Shown: piece by piece, positions 33,934-46,408 of the stretch
Numbering within the stretch: position 1 is the first letter of the stretch
Layout: every line of letters starts with the position of its first letter
From: Ottelia alismoides
Lineage: Eukaryota > Streptophyta > Magnoliopsida > Alismatales > Hydrocharitaceae
Assembly (NCBI GenBank): GCA_037367405.1
Contig: JAZKJV010009624.1
Coordinates: forward strand, 284,393-348,392
Length of the DNA stretch: 64,000 nt
Direction of reading: 5' to 3'
Program-made: the position numbers and the translations under genes
Notes under the pieces: model-generated
Seen by the model: only the letters and a program-made list of their open reading frames with translations
Database searches by the model: none
Told to the model about the DNA's origin: nothing

Positions 33934-34234
33934 GGGTTCCCCCACCCATTTCGCCCGTTTTTTTTTAATTTCTTCCGTAATTTTTCATCAATATATCATT
34001 AAATTATGTCATTAAAATTTTATGTGAAACAGAGACTCCTAAGCCTCCATCCAGAAGACGGGATCGTTTTTAGCAATTCTGTTACCGTTAAAAATGACTG
34101 TTTAGATGGAGGTCGTAGGAGTCTTTGTTTCGCACGCAATTTTAATGACATAATATAAGGACATAGTGATGAAACTTCATGGAAGAAATTTTCAAAAAAA
34201 ATAAAAAAACCGGATGAAATTGAGCGGGGGAACC
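33934..34234. mobile_element. Foldback element A (GAGACTCCTA-CCTCCATC arms)
   Basis: The ends GGGTTCCCCCACCCATTTC and, complemented, TTGGTTCCCCCGCTCAATTT start arms that pair over about 130 bp. The inner arms contain TGTCATTAAAATTT, GAAACAGAGACTCCTAAGCC and TCCATCC with inverted partners. Elements at 60215-60590 and 60910-61289 share these inner arms. Confidence 0.75.
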
Positions 34235-34389
34235 AAGTTAGCTCCTCCCAAATATATGTTTGTTTTGTATTTGAATATCCCATTACTAGTGTGGATCTCA
34301 TCCACATGATCTGATATTTTCCCGTTTGTAGAGTGTATTTAATTCACGGGTTCAGTGCCCCTCTTCTAGCTTGTGTATTCTTGATACTT

Positions 34390-37300
34390 TTTTTGAAAGG
34401 TAAACAAGTATATTAAAAATGAAAAAATTGTTTACAGTAAGAGTTATCTATTTTCCCTCCTCACAAACCCCAATGGATGGGAGAGCGAGTTGTTGAGAGC
34501 AGATTGTGAAACTGAAATACAAAACCCCAACAGCGGGAATTAGCCAAAAATCAATTGTAAATGATCATTAAGCCTTCCAAAATTCGGTTCGCCGTCACTC
34601 TAGCCAGCGAATTTGATGTTTGGTCCAGCGGAGGTTGCGCTCCCGCTAAATCCACCAAGTAGAAGTCGCCATAGCAGATCTGACTTTGATAGAGAGTTCA
34701 ACGTCAAGACCATGCATCCTCTTCACCCAATCCAGAATATCAGAGTTAGCATAATCATATCCAAAGAGAGGCAGTCGTAGCGGCCCGACGATGAGGATCC
34801 AGATTTCCTTGGAGTAAGGGCACTCCCAAAAGATGTGGTCCCGAGTTTCACTGTGGTGATCATACAGCAAGCACTTGGCATCCACGCCAATTCCCCTCTT
34901 CAGGAGCTTGTCACGAGTGGGTAGTCGGTTACGAGCCGCTTTAAACAAACAACATTTATGTTTAGGGGTGCCTTTGAACCCCAAACTTCCTTCAAATGAC
35001 TGAAGATGGACCCTCTAAAGCGCACAATATCAAAACACGAACGGAAGGAGAAACCCGTCGGAGAGAGAGTCCATTTGTATGGGGGACCAAGCTGGTCAAG
35101 ATCAGGCGCAATGGTATCTCTGTTCCTCAATAGAACCTTCTAGATCAAAGAAGCATTTGACGTCAGAGGTATATCCCATAAAGACTCAGCCCGAAGATAT
35201 TTGGCACGTAGATAGTCAACCCATATAGAATTCTCCGCGGAGAGGAACCTCCATACCCAAGCGACTTTCGAGGCTTTAGCCAGGTCCCCAAGGGACCTTA
35301 TTCCAAGACCGCCTTCGTCTTTAGGAAGGCAAACATTCTACCAGGCCAAGGCGTGGCCTTTGTAGTCCCACAAGAAGTCCGCACAGAGAGAGGAGATCTT
35401 TGAGATAACCAAAGATGAAAGAACGGAACAGTGCGACCACTAGAGCAGGATTCCCGCAAGGACAGAATTAATTAATTCAATACGTCCGCCATGGAAAGGG
35501 ATCTAGACTTCCAGCCGCAGAGCTGTCCCCATACTTTGTCCAAAAGAACCTTTCCCGCCAAGGAACAACCAAATTTGTGCGAGAGCGGGATGCCCAAGTA
35601 GGTAGTAGGTAAAGCTTCCCCAAGGAGGCCCAGAGCAAGATTCCAAGTAAATTGGGTCCTGGCATTCTTTGAGAAGAATAATATGCTCTTCGCTCCATTC
35701 ATCCAAAGACCAGACATAGCCCCAAATTCGTCATTGTAGAGCCAATAGCATTTAGGGACCGAGAGTTGCACTTAGTAAAGAAGAGAAGGTCGTCGGCATG
35801 GATCAACTGAGTGGGAGCCCTGTTGCAACCTCTGCCCATCGGGGTGATAGATCCATCAGCCACAGCCTGATCTACCAAGCAGGTGAGAGTTTCCATGACG
35901 ATCGTAAAAAGAAGAGGGCTCAGGGGATCACCTTGGCGGAGCCCTCTAGTACCCATGAGGAGACTGTTGGGCAAGCTGTTAAAAAGGACAGAGTAAGAAA
36001 CAGTTCCAATGCAGTTTTGCATCCACGTCAACCAGGTGTATCCAAAACCCATCGCAGATAATCTGTTAAGGAGGAAAAGGTGATTAACCGAATCAAAAAC
36101 TTTAGCAATATCCACCTTGACACATGCCCGTGGCTGTCCCCTAAGCCTCCCAACCCCCAAAGCCAGCTTATGCGCCAGGGGAACACTGTCCCCAATGCGC
36201 ACCCTTTAACAACCATTTGATTATGGGAGACAAGGTGAGTAGGACAACCGATAGCCTAGTCAAGAGAAGTTTCGCAAAAAAATTGTAGACGATGTTACAG
36301 CAGGAGATTGGCCTAACGTCCCCCAAGCCAGAGGGAGAGGGGACCTTAGGCACAAGCATCAGGAAGGTATGGTTGACTTGCCTCAACATAGCACCACACG
36401 ATTGGAGGAAGGACATGGCATGCATGACTTCTTTTTTAACTAGATTCTAATGAAATTTGAAGAACTTAGTGTTGAAACCATCAGGTCCAGGAGACTTAGA
36501 TGAGTTGATTGAGCGAAAAGCGTCCAAGATTTCATCTTCCAGGAACGGGCGTTCAAGCCAAAACCTAGCTTCAATAGAGAGTACTTTATCAGGAGGGGGA
36601 GGCGAGAGAAAGGTCGAAGGGTTTTGATCCGTGAGGAGGGCTTAATAGTAGGAGAGAGCATAGGAGGCAATCTCCAAAGGGCAATCCACGAAATTACCCG
36701 CATTGTCAATAAGACAAGGGATTATGTTCTTTGCTTCTCTAATATTGGCCGATAGGTGGAAGAATATAGAGGAACGGTCCCCAAGCTTCGACCAGGAGAT
36801 ACGGCTTCATTGTTTCCACAGAGATTCACGGTCAGCCTCAAGGTCCAAAAGATAGAGCTTAAGATCTTGTTCAAGCTGGGCAAGAAAAGGATCTCCATGG
36901 AAGAAGGCGAGGGCCCCGTTAACGTGGTCCAAGGTCGCTGATGCAGAAATGAGGTCCTCCTCCACCCTCCCATGTGAGGCAGTCCAAGCCTTAAGGGAGC
37001 GCCTGACAGCATTCAATTTTTTAGCAAGAACAAACAGAGGGTTCCCTCTGACATAGTTGTCCCAAGCGGCCTCCACCAATGGCGAGTAACCATCCCTCGC
37101 CATCCAAAGGTCCAAAAATATGAAAGGCTTGGTCTGATGCTCCCTTTTCACAAGCTACACCGAGAGGAGAGCGTGGTCACTGGAAGGCAATGGAGAATAG
37201 CGGACCTTTGAGAGTGGGAAAGCCTCCATCCAATGCGAGTCGCATAGCCCTTGTCAAGCCTTGCCGCGATTCTTCTGGGGCCAACATGGGAGTTGTTCCA

Positions 37301-37549
37301 AGAGAGGGAATTCCCCCATGGTTCAAGCTCAATCAGACTGTTATCATCGATGCAACGGTTAAAGTTCGCAATAGAAGAATGGGGTGGCGCTCTATCCCCA
37401 AATTTCTCGGAAGTGAATCTAACCACATTGAAGTCTCCTGTGATTAGCCAAGGTGGTTCAATAGAGGGGTTAAGCTGACTGAGTTCAGTCCAAAGATTCC
37501 TCCTCTCGGGTGAGAAGTTCGATCCAAGATGAAATGCCTTCTTAAAGAC
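34390..37549 (-). mobile_element. 5'-truncated L1-type LINE with target-site duplication
   Basis: It is flanked by 20-bp copies of CTTGTGTATTCTT(G/A)ATACTT at 34370-34389 and 37550-37569 (19 of 20 identical). It starts in the endonuclease domain (37549-37148, LITGDFNVVRF; ARLDKGYATRIGW), followed by the linker (37151-36807), RT (VRPISCCNIVYNFFAKLLL at about 36310; VKVDIAKVFDSVNHLFLL; GLRQGDPLSPLLFTIVME; HADDLLFF, where YADD is usual) and zinc region (HKCCLFKAARNRLPTRDKLL; HIFWECPYSKEIW). The 3' end on the minus strand is a short A-run at the left TSD. Frameshifts and stops separate the segments, so it is no longer functional. Target-primed insertion of a 5'-truncated L1 explains the structure. 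Confidence 0.93.
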
Positions 37550-37569
37550 CTTGTGTATTCTTAATACTT

Positions 37570-38479
37570 GTATTGTGTGGATGTTATTTCTCGATGCGCA
37601 CATTAAATGTTTGGTAGTGTGCATTTCCTTTATGTTTTTATGCATGTTGTGTGGCTATCACATATGCAGTGGATGATCATAGTTGTGCATCCATATTTAT
37701 TTGTTTGACAATGTTAGAAGTTTTTTATGGCACTTAATAGGTATAATATAAGGTTTAGGTGCATTACTTAGGTACAATCTAAGCTTACATGTCTCAAAAG
37801 AATGTTGCATCCCACGGCTATCACACTTGATAGGTATAATATAAGGTTTAGGTGCATTACCTGGGTTGTTGCGTGCTACTTTTGATTTATAACTGTGTTG
37901 TTGATATCGATCGTAATCGAGAGTAATCTCCGCGACTAGTAAGAATAATTGAATGCATCAAGATATCAAGTCAACAGTTATTTGTAAATTTCGGACCTTC
38001 ATGTGAAAATCCCTAAACAAACTATTAAAACTCTATATGTATTCAAACACTTGCCACACAAAGTTAGATCTCTCGCACTTTAAGAAATACGGACTAGAGA
38101 TGATAACATCGAATTAACAAGGCATATAAATGCTCGAGAGTAATTAGAAGCGAATGTGACAAAAGAATTTATGATTCAAGACAACAAGAGATCTTGATGC
38201 CATCTTCCCTATCTTACACAGTTGTATGGTGAAAATGTTGATAGTATTTCAAAATCACGAATACTTTACATGTAATTGTATTGAGTACTTCCATTTGCAA
38301 TTCTTGTCATGTACATTTTGTATCACGGACACTCGTACAAGACTTCTTATACCAACGTACTTTAAGTATATGAACGGATACCGGTGTAGGACATCTTATA
38401 CTAGCATACCTAGGTATGTGAATCGTTATCCCTTAAATTTGAATTATCGTTATATTGTGGTCATATTCTTACTCTTCAA
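37570..38479. other. AT-rich flank, possibly the body of a copia LTR
   Basis: Apart from the direct repeat there is nothing recognisable. Since an LTR-end/PBS-like site lies at 38540-38575, part of this stretch may be LTR. Confidence 0.35.
37731..37860. repeat. Direct repeat of 37 bp, 93 bp apart
   Basis: CACTT-ATAGGTATAATATAA... occurs at 37731-37767 and 37824-37860 with one mismatch. Confidence 0.85.
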
Positions 38480-38600
38480 GTGTTAATGTAGCGGTGGTCG
38501 ACTGCGCATCGGCATCCGTATCTGGTGGGGGTTCGTCAACCCCACCAACCAGTAGCCGAGCAGATACGATACCAGTTCATGTCCCGATAACCAGTATTAG
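38480..38600 (+). mobile_element. Copia LTR 3' end and primer-binding-site-like junction
   Basis: ACATCCGTATC-type sequence, CAACCCCACCAACCAG and AGCCGAGCAGA resemble 46375-46430, where an LTR ends before CCGGTATCCGAGCAG. Both look like decayed TGGTATCAGAGC primer-binding sites, so the two loci appear to carry the same LTR family. Confidence 0.45.
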
Positions 38601-38849
38601 AGCATGGTAGATGACACTAAGGGATATGATGCGGATGACCAGAGAAAGGTTCGACGTCGACGCGATGACATGACAAAATAGGCGTGCATTCGTCAAAAGC
38701 TACAAAGAATCAATGGTTACGAATGTTACGATGAATTGTTGAAATCAAGAATATCCATGATGCGGTTGAGATATTCCGGGAGTTCGAATAGAGGTTTTTA
38801 CATGCTCTACACGAGTTGGATGGTCGGTTTGGTAGGATTCTGCTCTAAT

Positions 38850-39310
38850 TTTCAGATCATGCAAGGATGAATGGCTTCACCTTGTGGCAACAACATGTGA
38901 AGAATATACTCATGTGTCAAGGATCTGTGAAATCTCTCTGGGATAAAGAAAAAGAAGGTGGAGAAGATGAAATGATGAATGAGACTATGGATCTTGTTAA
39001 CATTGCAATACAATTGTTCTTGTCAAACAACAATCTTCATGAAGTCATTGGGTTAGAGGATCCATCGGAGGACACGATGAATCTCGAGGGGCGATGCAAG
39101 TCCAAATCTCTGAAAAGTCAGTTATCAACGAAGAAGGAGCTCCATGGTCTAAACACAACTGATGGGACAAAGCTCTAGGCACACTTCGATGAATTCATGT
39201 GAATCTAACAGATGTGTGATGAATCACGTTTTCACCACGTTAATAATCGTATTTTATCACAGTACATGTGACGAAAATGGTTCAACAAAAAACACACTTT
39301 CGAAAAGGCG
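38850..39310 (+). pseudogene. Ty1/copia gag (UBN2-type) relic
   Basis: The plus strand reads MNGFTLWQQHVKNILMCQGS, then IAIQLFLSNNNLHEVIG, CKSKSLKSQLSTKKELHGLN and, after stops, an expected continuation (CDESRFHHVNN). This is the gag pattern F-LWQ-VK-L, I-L-LS--V--EV, SKSL--KL-LK--L--L. The upstream PBS-like site at about 38565 fits as the 5' end of the same element. Confidence 0.75.
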
Positions 39311-41900
39311 GAAGTTAGTTTTACTTCACAAGTACACCAAGGTCGAACACATGGACACGAGCTTCTTTGTCTATTTATCAAAATTATTGATTAATTCTTG
39401 AGTGATTATTTTCTAATCCTATGTTTTCGTGCAGTTGCAAAATAATATGCATATAATATAATGCAAAAACAAGTGATGCATGCAATTTTTTGTCGCTTTT
39501 AAAATGCAACTAAATGAGATGCAATATGAGTGATATGATAATAGAGAAATGATATACAAATATTCCTCAATTTAATCAAATCATTGAGCAAGAAAAAAGA
39601 GATAGATTTCATAGTCGAATTGAGAATTAATGACGATGAATGGTATTTAAATCAAAGAGCAGGAGACATTATATATCATCAAAAATCATCACACTATGCC
39701 ATTAGAAAGACAACGAAACAAGCATCAAAATGAAATTGAGATTATTTAATTTGGGCTTAAAACGCTCAAGATATGAATAAAACAGTGTTATGGGCATAAA
39801 TGTCATAAAAATGCACAACAAAATAAATATATATTGCAAATAGGTCCATGGAGGTACCCATTTACAAATAGCAAAAACTGAGGGACTTATGTCAATTTCT
39901 CCTTGTACACGGGGCCTCTTTGTAATTGTTGAACCCCGACTGGACCTCTACGAAATTTACCCCATGTTTGCATTGGAGGCACATGCTTGGGGACCTCATT
40001 GTAATTCAGGAGAAGGCCGGAGAGTCTTTGCAAATAACCTCGCCCTCACGCACAAGGCACGTGCGCGGGGCGAGGTACGAGAGGCGGTGAGGCTCGAGCG
40101 ACATGTGGCCGTTGTGGATGGCTTAGGGGGGGAACCTTGGTTCTCCAAGCCTGCAACCTCGGATGTTGTGACATGACCTTCGTTGGGCCATTAGATGGCC
40201 ACCGCAAGGGCGCCTGCACTTCGTTCTCAGTCGGAGGAGCGATGACATTAATGTTGTTCCGACATGACCGCCAAAGTCCCTTTGTGCTCCTCTACGCTCA
40301 CTAAGGGTCGTCTGAACTTGGTTGTCACCTAGCAAAGATAGCGATCATGAGAGGAAGCCACGAGGTTGCTGACGTCGCACCATCGGAGGCGGAGCTAGAG
40401 ACCGGATAGGAGGCACGGGTTCCGATCATTGCATTTCATGCAATGTTAGCATAGCTGAAGCATCGTGTGTGGGTACGAGGCGAGTGGAGTGGGGCCCTAA
40501 TCGGGCAGAGAAGGTGTAGAACCAATGCTTCTTGTCCGACGAAACATAGAAGAAGGGGATGGGGGTGATTGGGTTCTGGAGAAGGGAAAGGTGGAGATAG
40601 AAGGTAACACATAAATGAAGGACGAATGGTAGAGATGATAAGGTGGTCAGGCAACAACAGTGAGAATGGCTGGAGGTGATGGGAAAATTATGAGAAAGCA
40701 ATAAGAAAAGTAAGAACGCACACCCGAGGATTCGGGGAGGAAGACGATTGGTGAATTGGCTTGGGTCGAGGCATTGATTGAGCCTCGGGTTTTTACACGT
40801 CGAGGTCAACCGATGCTCCATGCTCGAGCAGCTGTCGGAGAGGCGGTGCAACATGGCCTAAGCCATGTGTCGTCACCATAGTGGGGGGGGAGGCCATGAT
40901 GGCCCTCCTCTACCTCTATCTGTCACAGGGCGACATATGTGGGCTACAACTCTTGCTCGGAATTGGTGGACAAGGAATATCGATGGCATAGCAGAGGGAT
41001 TTATAGGTGTATAAGGAAGTTACAATGATGTAATGGCGACGGGGGGTAACCGCTGGTGGAGTGATGGAAGGAGGTGTTGTGGGGGGGTATGGGAGGGAGA
41101 GGGATATGCAGGGCTATCCGGAGGTGGCGTTATAACGAGGAGAGGACGTCGGGGTGATGGCGAAAATGGAAGGGGGTGGGTGTGTCATGAGGCGTAACGG
41201 ACGGGGAGAGGGAGACGTTGGAGGTAGAAGACGAAGCCTGGACTGTTGGATCATGCGATGTCAGCGGGTTGGGTTTGGGGCGGGCATTACTTTTTAACTT
41301 ATACAGTTGTTCCTTTATTCCATAACTTTTAAATTTCTATTCATTCTAATCCACGTCAAGGATTTATCGTCTTCCCTCCACGGACCCCTAAAGTTGTGGA
41401 CTCTCTGGGATTGAAGTTGCATTGATATGGTGAGCATACATCGTCGAATGTCACCCCAATTAATTCTCTTATACTACCCTGACATCTTTCTTTTTCTTTT
41501 AATAACCAGGGTTCAAAGTCTTCAACTTGACAATAAAAGAAGCACACTGTCCTCAAGGACTCGGCAACTAGAATCCGTGTGCTAACCTTTAATCGCATAT
41601 GACAACGGCTTTAAATACATGTTATCATGGCCCAACTGAAGGATACGAGAAATCCTCAAGCGCATCACGGAAGCGTGTTGATCGCATCTCATGCAATCGG
41701 GGAAACTAGTCGCTATGTGCAGCAGAATTTGAAAATTTTAAATCAAGAGATGAAACCACATGATCACAAGAACATTTCTTGGATCGTTTCATCAAACCAC
41801 AAAGTATTAGAAATACTCTTGAAGCATGGTTGCGATCACTAGATCTTTAAAGAAAGAGATCCTCCTGACTCAAGTCCGATCTACAAAGATGGCACTTTGC
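39311..41900. other. Unassigned region with a GC-rich island (about 39950-41290)
   Basis: 39311-39900 is AT-rich. 39950-41290 is GC-rich with G-runs and many CG dinucleotides compared with its surroundings. A 142-codon minus frame (40426-40854) and others are open there but look like compositional artefacts. It may be a decayed gene or transposon fragment; I recognise no domain. Confidence 0.4.
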
Positions 41901-44110
41901 GAGCGCGATGATGAGGCGTGTTCCTCCCGCAATCCTTGATGAAGATCCAAGCCTTGAATCTCCTGATTTCGTTCAACGAAATCCGACGTCTTCTTCAAGA
42001 GCAAGATGCTACATAGAAGATGGAGATCCACGAGCAATCGAAGCGACAACACAACTACGTAGAGGTGATTGCTATTCTCTCAAAATACAAGGTGGACGGC
42101 CACCTTAAAGATAGAGAGAGAGAGAGAGATGGCGAGGATGAGAAACGAGAGAGAGAGAGTAGGCGTGTAGAATATTTTCTCTCAAAGGGCTGGGGTTGCC
42201 CTCTTTATATACTAGTTTGGGAGTCCATGGATTACAATCCATGATATACACAAAATCAATGGTTAGATTGATATGTGTATTTAATCACTGGCCATGATTA
42301 TTGTTGCTCATAAACAACAACATATTAATTTATAATAAATTAAATATATGTTACATTATCATCAACATAATTTAATTAAATAAATAAATAAATCATCATA
42401 AGATAAAGAGATGATAATTAAAAAGATAATTATCCACCCAAAACACATGGGGCTCATGTCATTAGGTGGATTATCTTCTTTTTAATTCACATCATTATCT
42501 CTTATTTATTTGCAACATTATCCACTAAATTAATTCCAAATTAATTAGTGAATATTCCAATCATGTCATTGAAAATATGAGAATCATATTCACAACCCAA
42601 ACTAAGTTGTAAATTACATTTCCAATTAATTGCTTAATGTGAATCCAATTCACATTAACAAGTGCTATTTACAAAGGTGATCTCTCTATAATATATTATA
42701 AATCATAATTATAATATATACTCAGATATTATGGATAGCACCATCCACAATCTGCATTTCCTTGATAATTAAATCCCATTTAATTATCTTGGATAATCAT
42801 TCTCACAATATGAATCCTACTCATATTATTCTTGATAATTAATTATCATTTAATTATCAACATCTTGTTGCTTGGACACATAATTCATCAAATGAATTAT
42901 TCTTGAACTCCTTCAAGAATAATGTGCTTTCTCCGCAGATACTTGGAGATAAGGACATGGCGATTGTACTGTTCCATGTATAGTGACTTGGATGTTGATA
43001 TCTCATCAAAAATCCAGATCTTATGGACCTCCCACAGATGCTTGATTAAATCAAGACCGCAAATCTAATATTCTCATTGCATCTGAATCTCATTCAGACC
43101 AATGTCCAATACTTGGACCAAGATCAAATTGCTTCTCTACTGAGAGGAGCCACTAAAATCCAAAACTGTTTCATCACTACCCTCGGAGTAGAAGCGTTAT
43201 GGTCATACAATCGTTTATGATCACATCACCCTCAGGTATTCCCAATACCTGTACATCATGCATACTGGAAGACCTATGATCAATATGAATATGTATTCAG
43301 GGTTTGATCACCAAGTTTCTCAATCGTGGTCATTGGGGATCAGTATCGATCATATGCTTTCCCAAAGCACATATCATGCTTTCAAATTCTTGTCATGCTT
43401 CCAAAGCACGACGACCATGCATGGAATTTGATCGGTCCCAATACCTCACGAGTGAGCTCATGTCTTCCGGTTCATAAGTGAACATGTATGATCCCTTTGA
43501 GAGATCGTATTACTCATATGCCCTTACATGCACACCAGCGCGCCAGTGTATAGACCTTGATTTGGTCATCAACCTATTGGTCTGCCAAATATACACAGTC
43601 AGACATATAGCAGCACATCTGTCTCCGGTCAGAGGATGTGTGCCTATGCTATGACAACATTCAACATAGGACTTAGGTTATCTCGATCTCGTTAAGTCAA
43701 CCTTTTGACCTAACTAATCCGACACATCCGAATCACCATTCTCATGCAGAGGACCTGCATCAAGAGGTCGGTCAGATACCAGTCTATATGAGAAATGATT
43801 GCCATCTCCTACTCAGGCTGGAGATCATCTCTTAATAATCATTTGACGGTGCTTGATGAGTCCTCTATCTAACTCTTTAGATATTCATCCAAACACCAAC
43901 CTCTATGATTCATTTAATGAATCGACAGCTATATGATCATCAAGATCACCATGGTACATAACCCTGATTGTACAGAGGGACCGTATAGTGCATTCATTCA
44001 TTCAATTTCAGAAAGAGAGTGAAACATAAATAACTTTTATTGATATATATATATATATTACAATAACATTTATTGTAGGAATGGTTCGCCATAGGCTCAC
44101 AAGACCAACA
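41901..44110 (-). repeat. Non-coding LTR-retrotransposon-type repeat, copy 2
   Basis: 42930-44110 is collinear with copy 1 at 3835-5682 (shared landmarks listed there). On the minus strand it starts TGTTGGTCTTGTGAGCCTAT at 44110, has an AATAAA-like signal near 44030, and extends left through AT-rich sequence to a (GA)n tract (42112-42164) and a TATA-like TTATATACTAG near 42205. No coding sequence of a polyprotein is present. The left limit is uncertain. Confidence 0.55.
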
Positions 44111-44781
44111 CCAACAACTATCAAACCACTCGTGCGACCGTGATTCCACATGGCATGACTCCCATCTTCAGTTCGTCAACCTACATAATGGCATCCGAGT
44201 ACCATGCATTGCAAATAATTTATTTCGCACGCTCAACGTGTCTGGGCACCCCGGTACCACCTAGGTTTGGTTTGTCAGTACGAATGTTCTTTTGACTAGT
44301 ATGTTGGTTGCATGCTTAACCTACAGTATCTACTACAAGTCATCCTTATCACGAAAAGATTATATGATATTTGAAAGTAGATCTCATCTATCTCATATCA
44401 ATTCTCGACTAGTATCAATATCATATCGCTCAATTATCACGACAATCACAGGGAAGATTTATCATTATAACAATTATTTTTGAATAAATCATGAAACAAG
44501 CATGTGAACATTCTTCAAAATAAAGAACATAATAAACTTTATTTTTATCCATTATGGCATCAAGACCCGACAACAAGAGACATGATTTCATTACTCGACC
44601 GCATTAACTTCTCAAAGGAGCCGATATAACATGATATGTGTTTAATAAGGGCTTATTAACTCTTGAAATGACTAAACCCCATTCACATGTCAATAACGTG
44701 AAGAATTCGAAGAACGAATGAAGAACACCAAGAACGAACGAATAACGCGAAGAACATGAATTCTTTAAAAATTCGATAGAC
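44111..44781. other. No recognised feature
   Basis: AT-rich sequence with scattered short ORFs only. Near 44690-44760 there is a run of imperfect GAAGAACGAA-type repeats. Confidence 0.5.
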
Positions 44782-44972
44782 TCTCCCCTTACATCAGGTA
44801 ATATTTCAAGGAAATTCCAGCAGAGTTCTCCATTACATCGTGTGATATTTCAAGGAAAATTTCGGCAGCGTCTCCCTTTACATTGGGTGGTAATTCAAGG
44901 GAAATTTCAACGTAGTCTTCCCTTACACATGATGTTATTTCAAGGATACCTTTTCAGAGTTTCCCATTATAT
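44782..44972. repeat. Minisatellite, 44-45 bp unit, about 4.3 copies
   Basis: Units start at 44782, 44827, 44871, 44916 and 44960. The shared pattern is TCTCCCTTTACAT...GTAATATTTCAAGG-AAATTTC-GC-G. Units differ by 15-25 percent, so the array is old. Confidence 0.85.
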
Positions 44973-45981
44973 CAAAAGAAACTCGAAAGAAAATGCGAGC
45001 CTTCAAAAATACGGATCGAAACATTAATATACCTACCTCCTTCTTGTGGCCGTTGAGGAGAGGAGCGCTCTATCTTCCTTATGCTCTTCTTCTCGGCAGC
45101 GTTTCGACAACGCTTCTTCCCCTCTTCTCTCTTCTCCTCTCGACTCTATCCCTCAGGGTAGTGGTGGTGGACGGTATGGAATTTGTTAATCCTTAATCAA
45201 ATCAGACGATGATTATGAATACAACCAAGAGGATTCTAGCGCATTATGCGATGTAAACTTGCTAGTGTGCCCTTGGGAGATTAAAGAAGATTCAAAACAG
45301 TTTATGGACTCGACCGATTTAGATCACGTGTGTTCATCCAGGGAGCAGTTCAATACATATCAGTAAAGCAATGATAGCACGGTCAAGACGAGAGGTGGAG
45401 AGGTACATCACGTCAAGGGAATCAGACCAGTATAATTTCACATGTTTAATGGATCAATAGGAACTCTGACAGGTGGCATACACATTCTTACAACCAAGAA
45501 TAATATGAGTTCAGTGGGAACGACCGAGTGATGAGGACATCGAGTCGTTGTTGACATGGGAGTTCTCAAAGAGAGCAAGGGAGCATGCATGGTAATATTT
45601 ATGACGAGGATGCTGAACAAGGTGTAGTCGATCGAGGGTAGGATCATGACAGGTGACGAAGCTCCAGTTATTCGCAGGACGGGCAGTACGGCGGCGGAGC
45701 GACATGTCATCAACATCTCTACTACATAATCACATAACAAGGAGAAGTGAGTGTGGTTTGCTTTAGAAGAGGATGATCACACAATTTCTATTCACGGGAG
45801 ATTTGTGGTACCACGTGAGGAGGCAAAATGCTGAGTTGTGCAAGCGTGCCCAAGAGGGGGCACAACGAGGGTACCTAGTAATGTGTATGTCCCCAAGAGG
45901 CTATGAGTTCCTAACTTTTGTGAACGAGACATGCAAATTACGAGGATGACCCGGTGCAAACTAGAGACATTGAAGAGATTA
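44973..45981. other. No recognised feature
   Basis: Mixed composition. Probably part of an LTR element to judge from the LTR that follows, but I found no polyprotein motif. Confidence 0.4.
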
Positions 45982-46408
45982 TGTTGGGATTCAACTCAAG
46001 GGGAATATTATTAAGAGTTGCCGTCATAGTCTGATTCATGATCTTAATGTTATTGGAGTCCTAGTCCTAATTATAGTCGAGTAGTATTCTGCATATAATC
46101 TCGTTGGGAATATGATTGCAGTTTTTATTTGGGCAATAATAGAGGGGATCGGTGGAACTGCCTCTACACCACAACAAGAGAGAATGCCACAAGATAAAAC
46201 AAAGTAGGCGAGAGAAGGGAATAGAGAGACCGAGGGGGAACGGTGAGAGTTGTACTCATTTTACTCGTTGGTGATTTTCTTTTCCGATGGTCGCTAGAGC
46301 TGATCGACCACCGCTGCATCATGGTCCTATTATTCTTCTTTACGTGCTTCTGTGGTGGTGGTTGTTTGTGCATCTACATCCGTATCCGGTGGTTCGTTGT
46401 CCCTTCCA
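45982..46408 (+). mobile_element. Copia-type LTR followed by a PBS-like site
   Basis: Begins TGTTGGGATTC and ends CCCTTCCA (TG...CA), 427 bp. It is followed by ACCGGTATCCGAGCAG, close to the tRNA-Met-complementary TGGTATCAGAGCAG. Its 3' end resembles the junction at 38540-38575. No gag is seen downstream, so it may be a solo LTR or a truncated element. Confidence 0.55.

Noticed and set aside
34020..34307. 95-codon minus-strand frame
   Set aside because: It lies within the arms of foldback element A.
37148..37645. Minus-strand frame extending beyond the LINE 5' end
   Set aside because: The LINE ends at 37549 by its TSD; the codons upstream of that are chance extension into flanking DNA.
40426..40854. 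142-codon minus-strand open frame
   Set aside because: GC-rich region, no recognisable domain, competing frame in the same place.
44782..44972. CRISPR-like array
   Set aside because: Repeats are contiguous and diverged along the full unit, with no repeat-spacer alternation, in a plant genome; it is a minisatellite.
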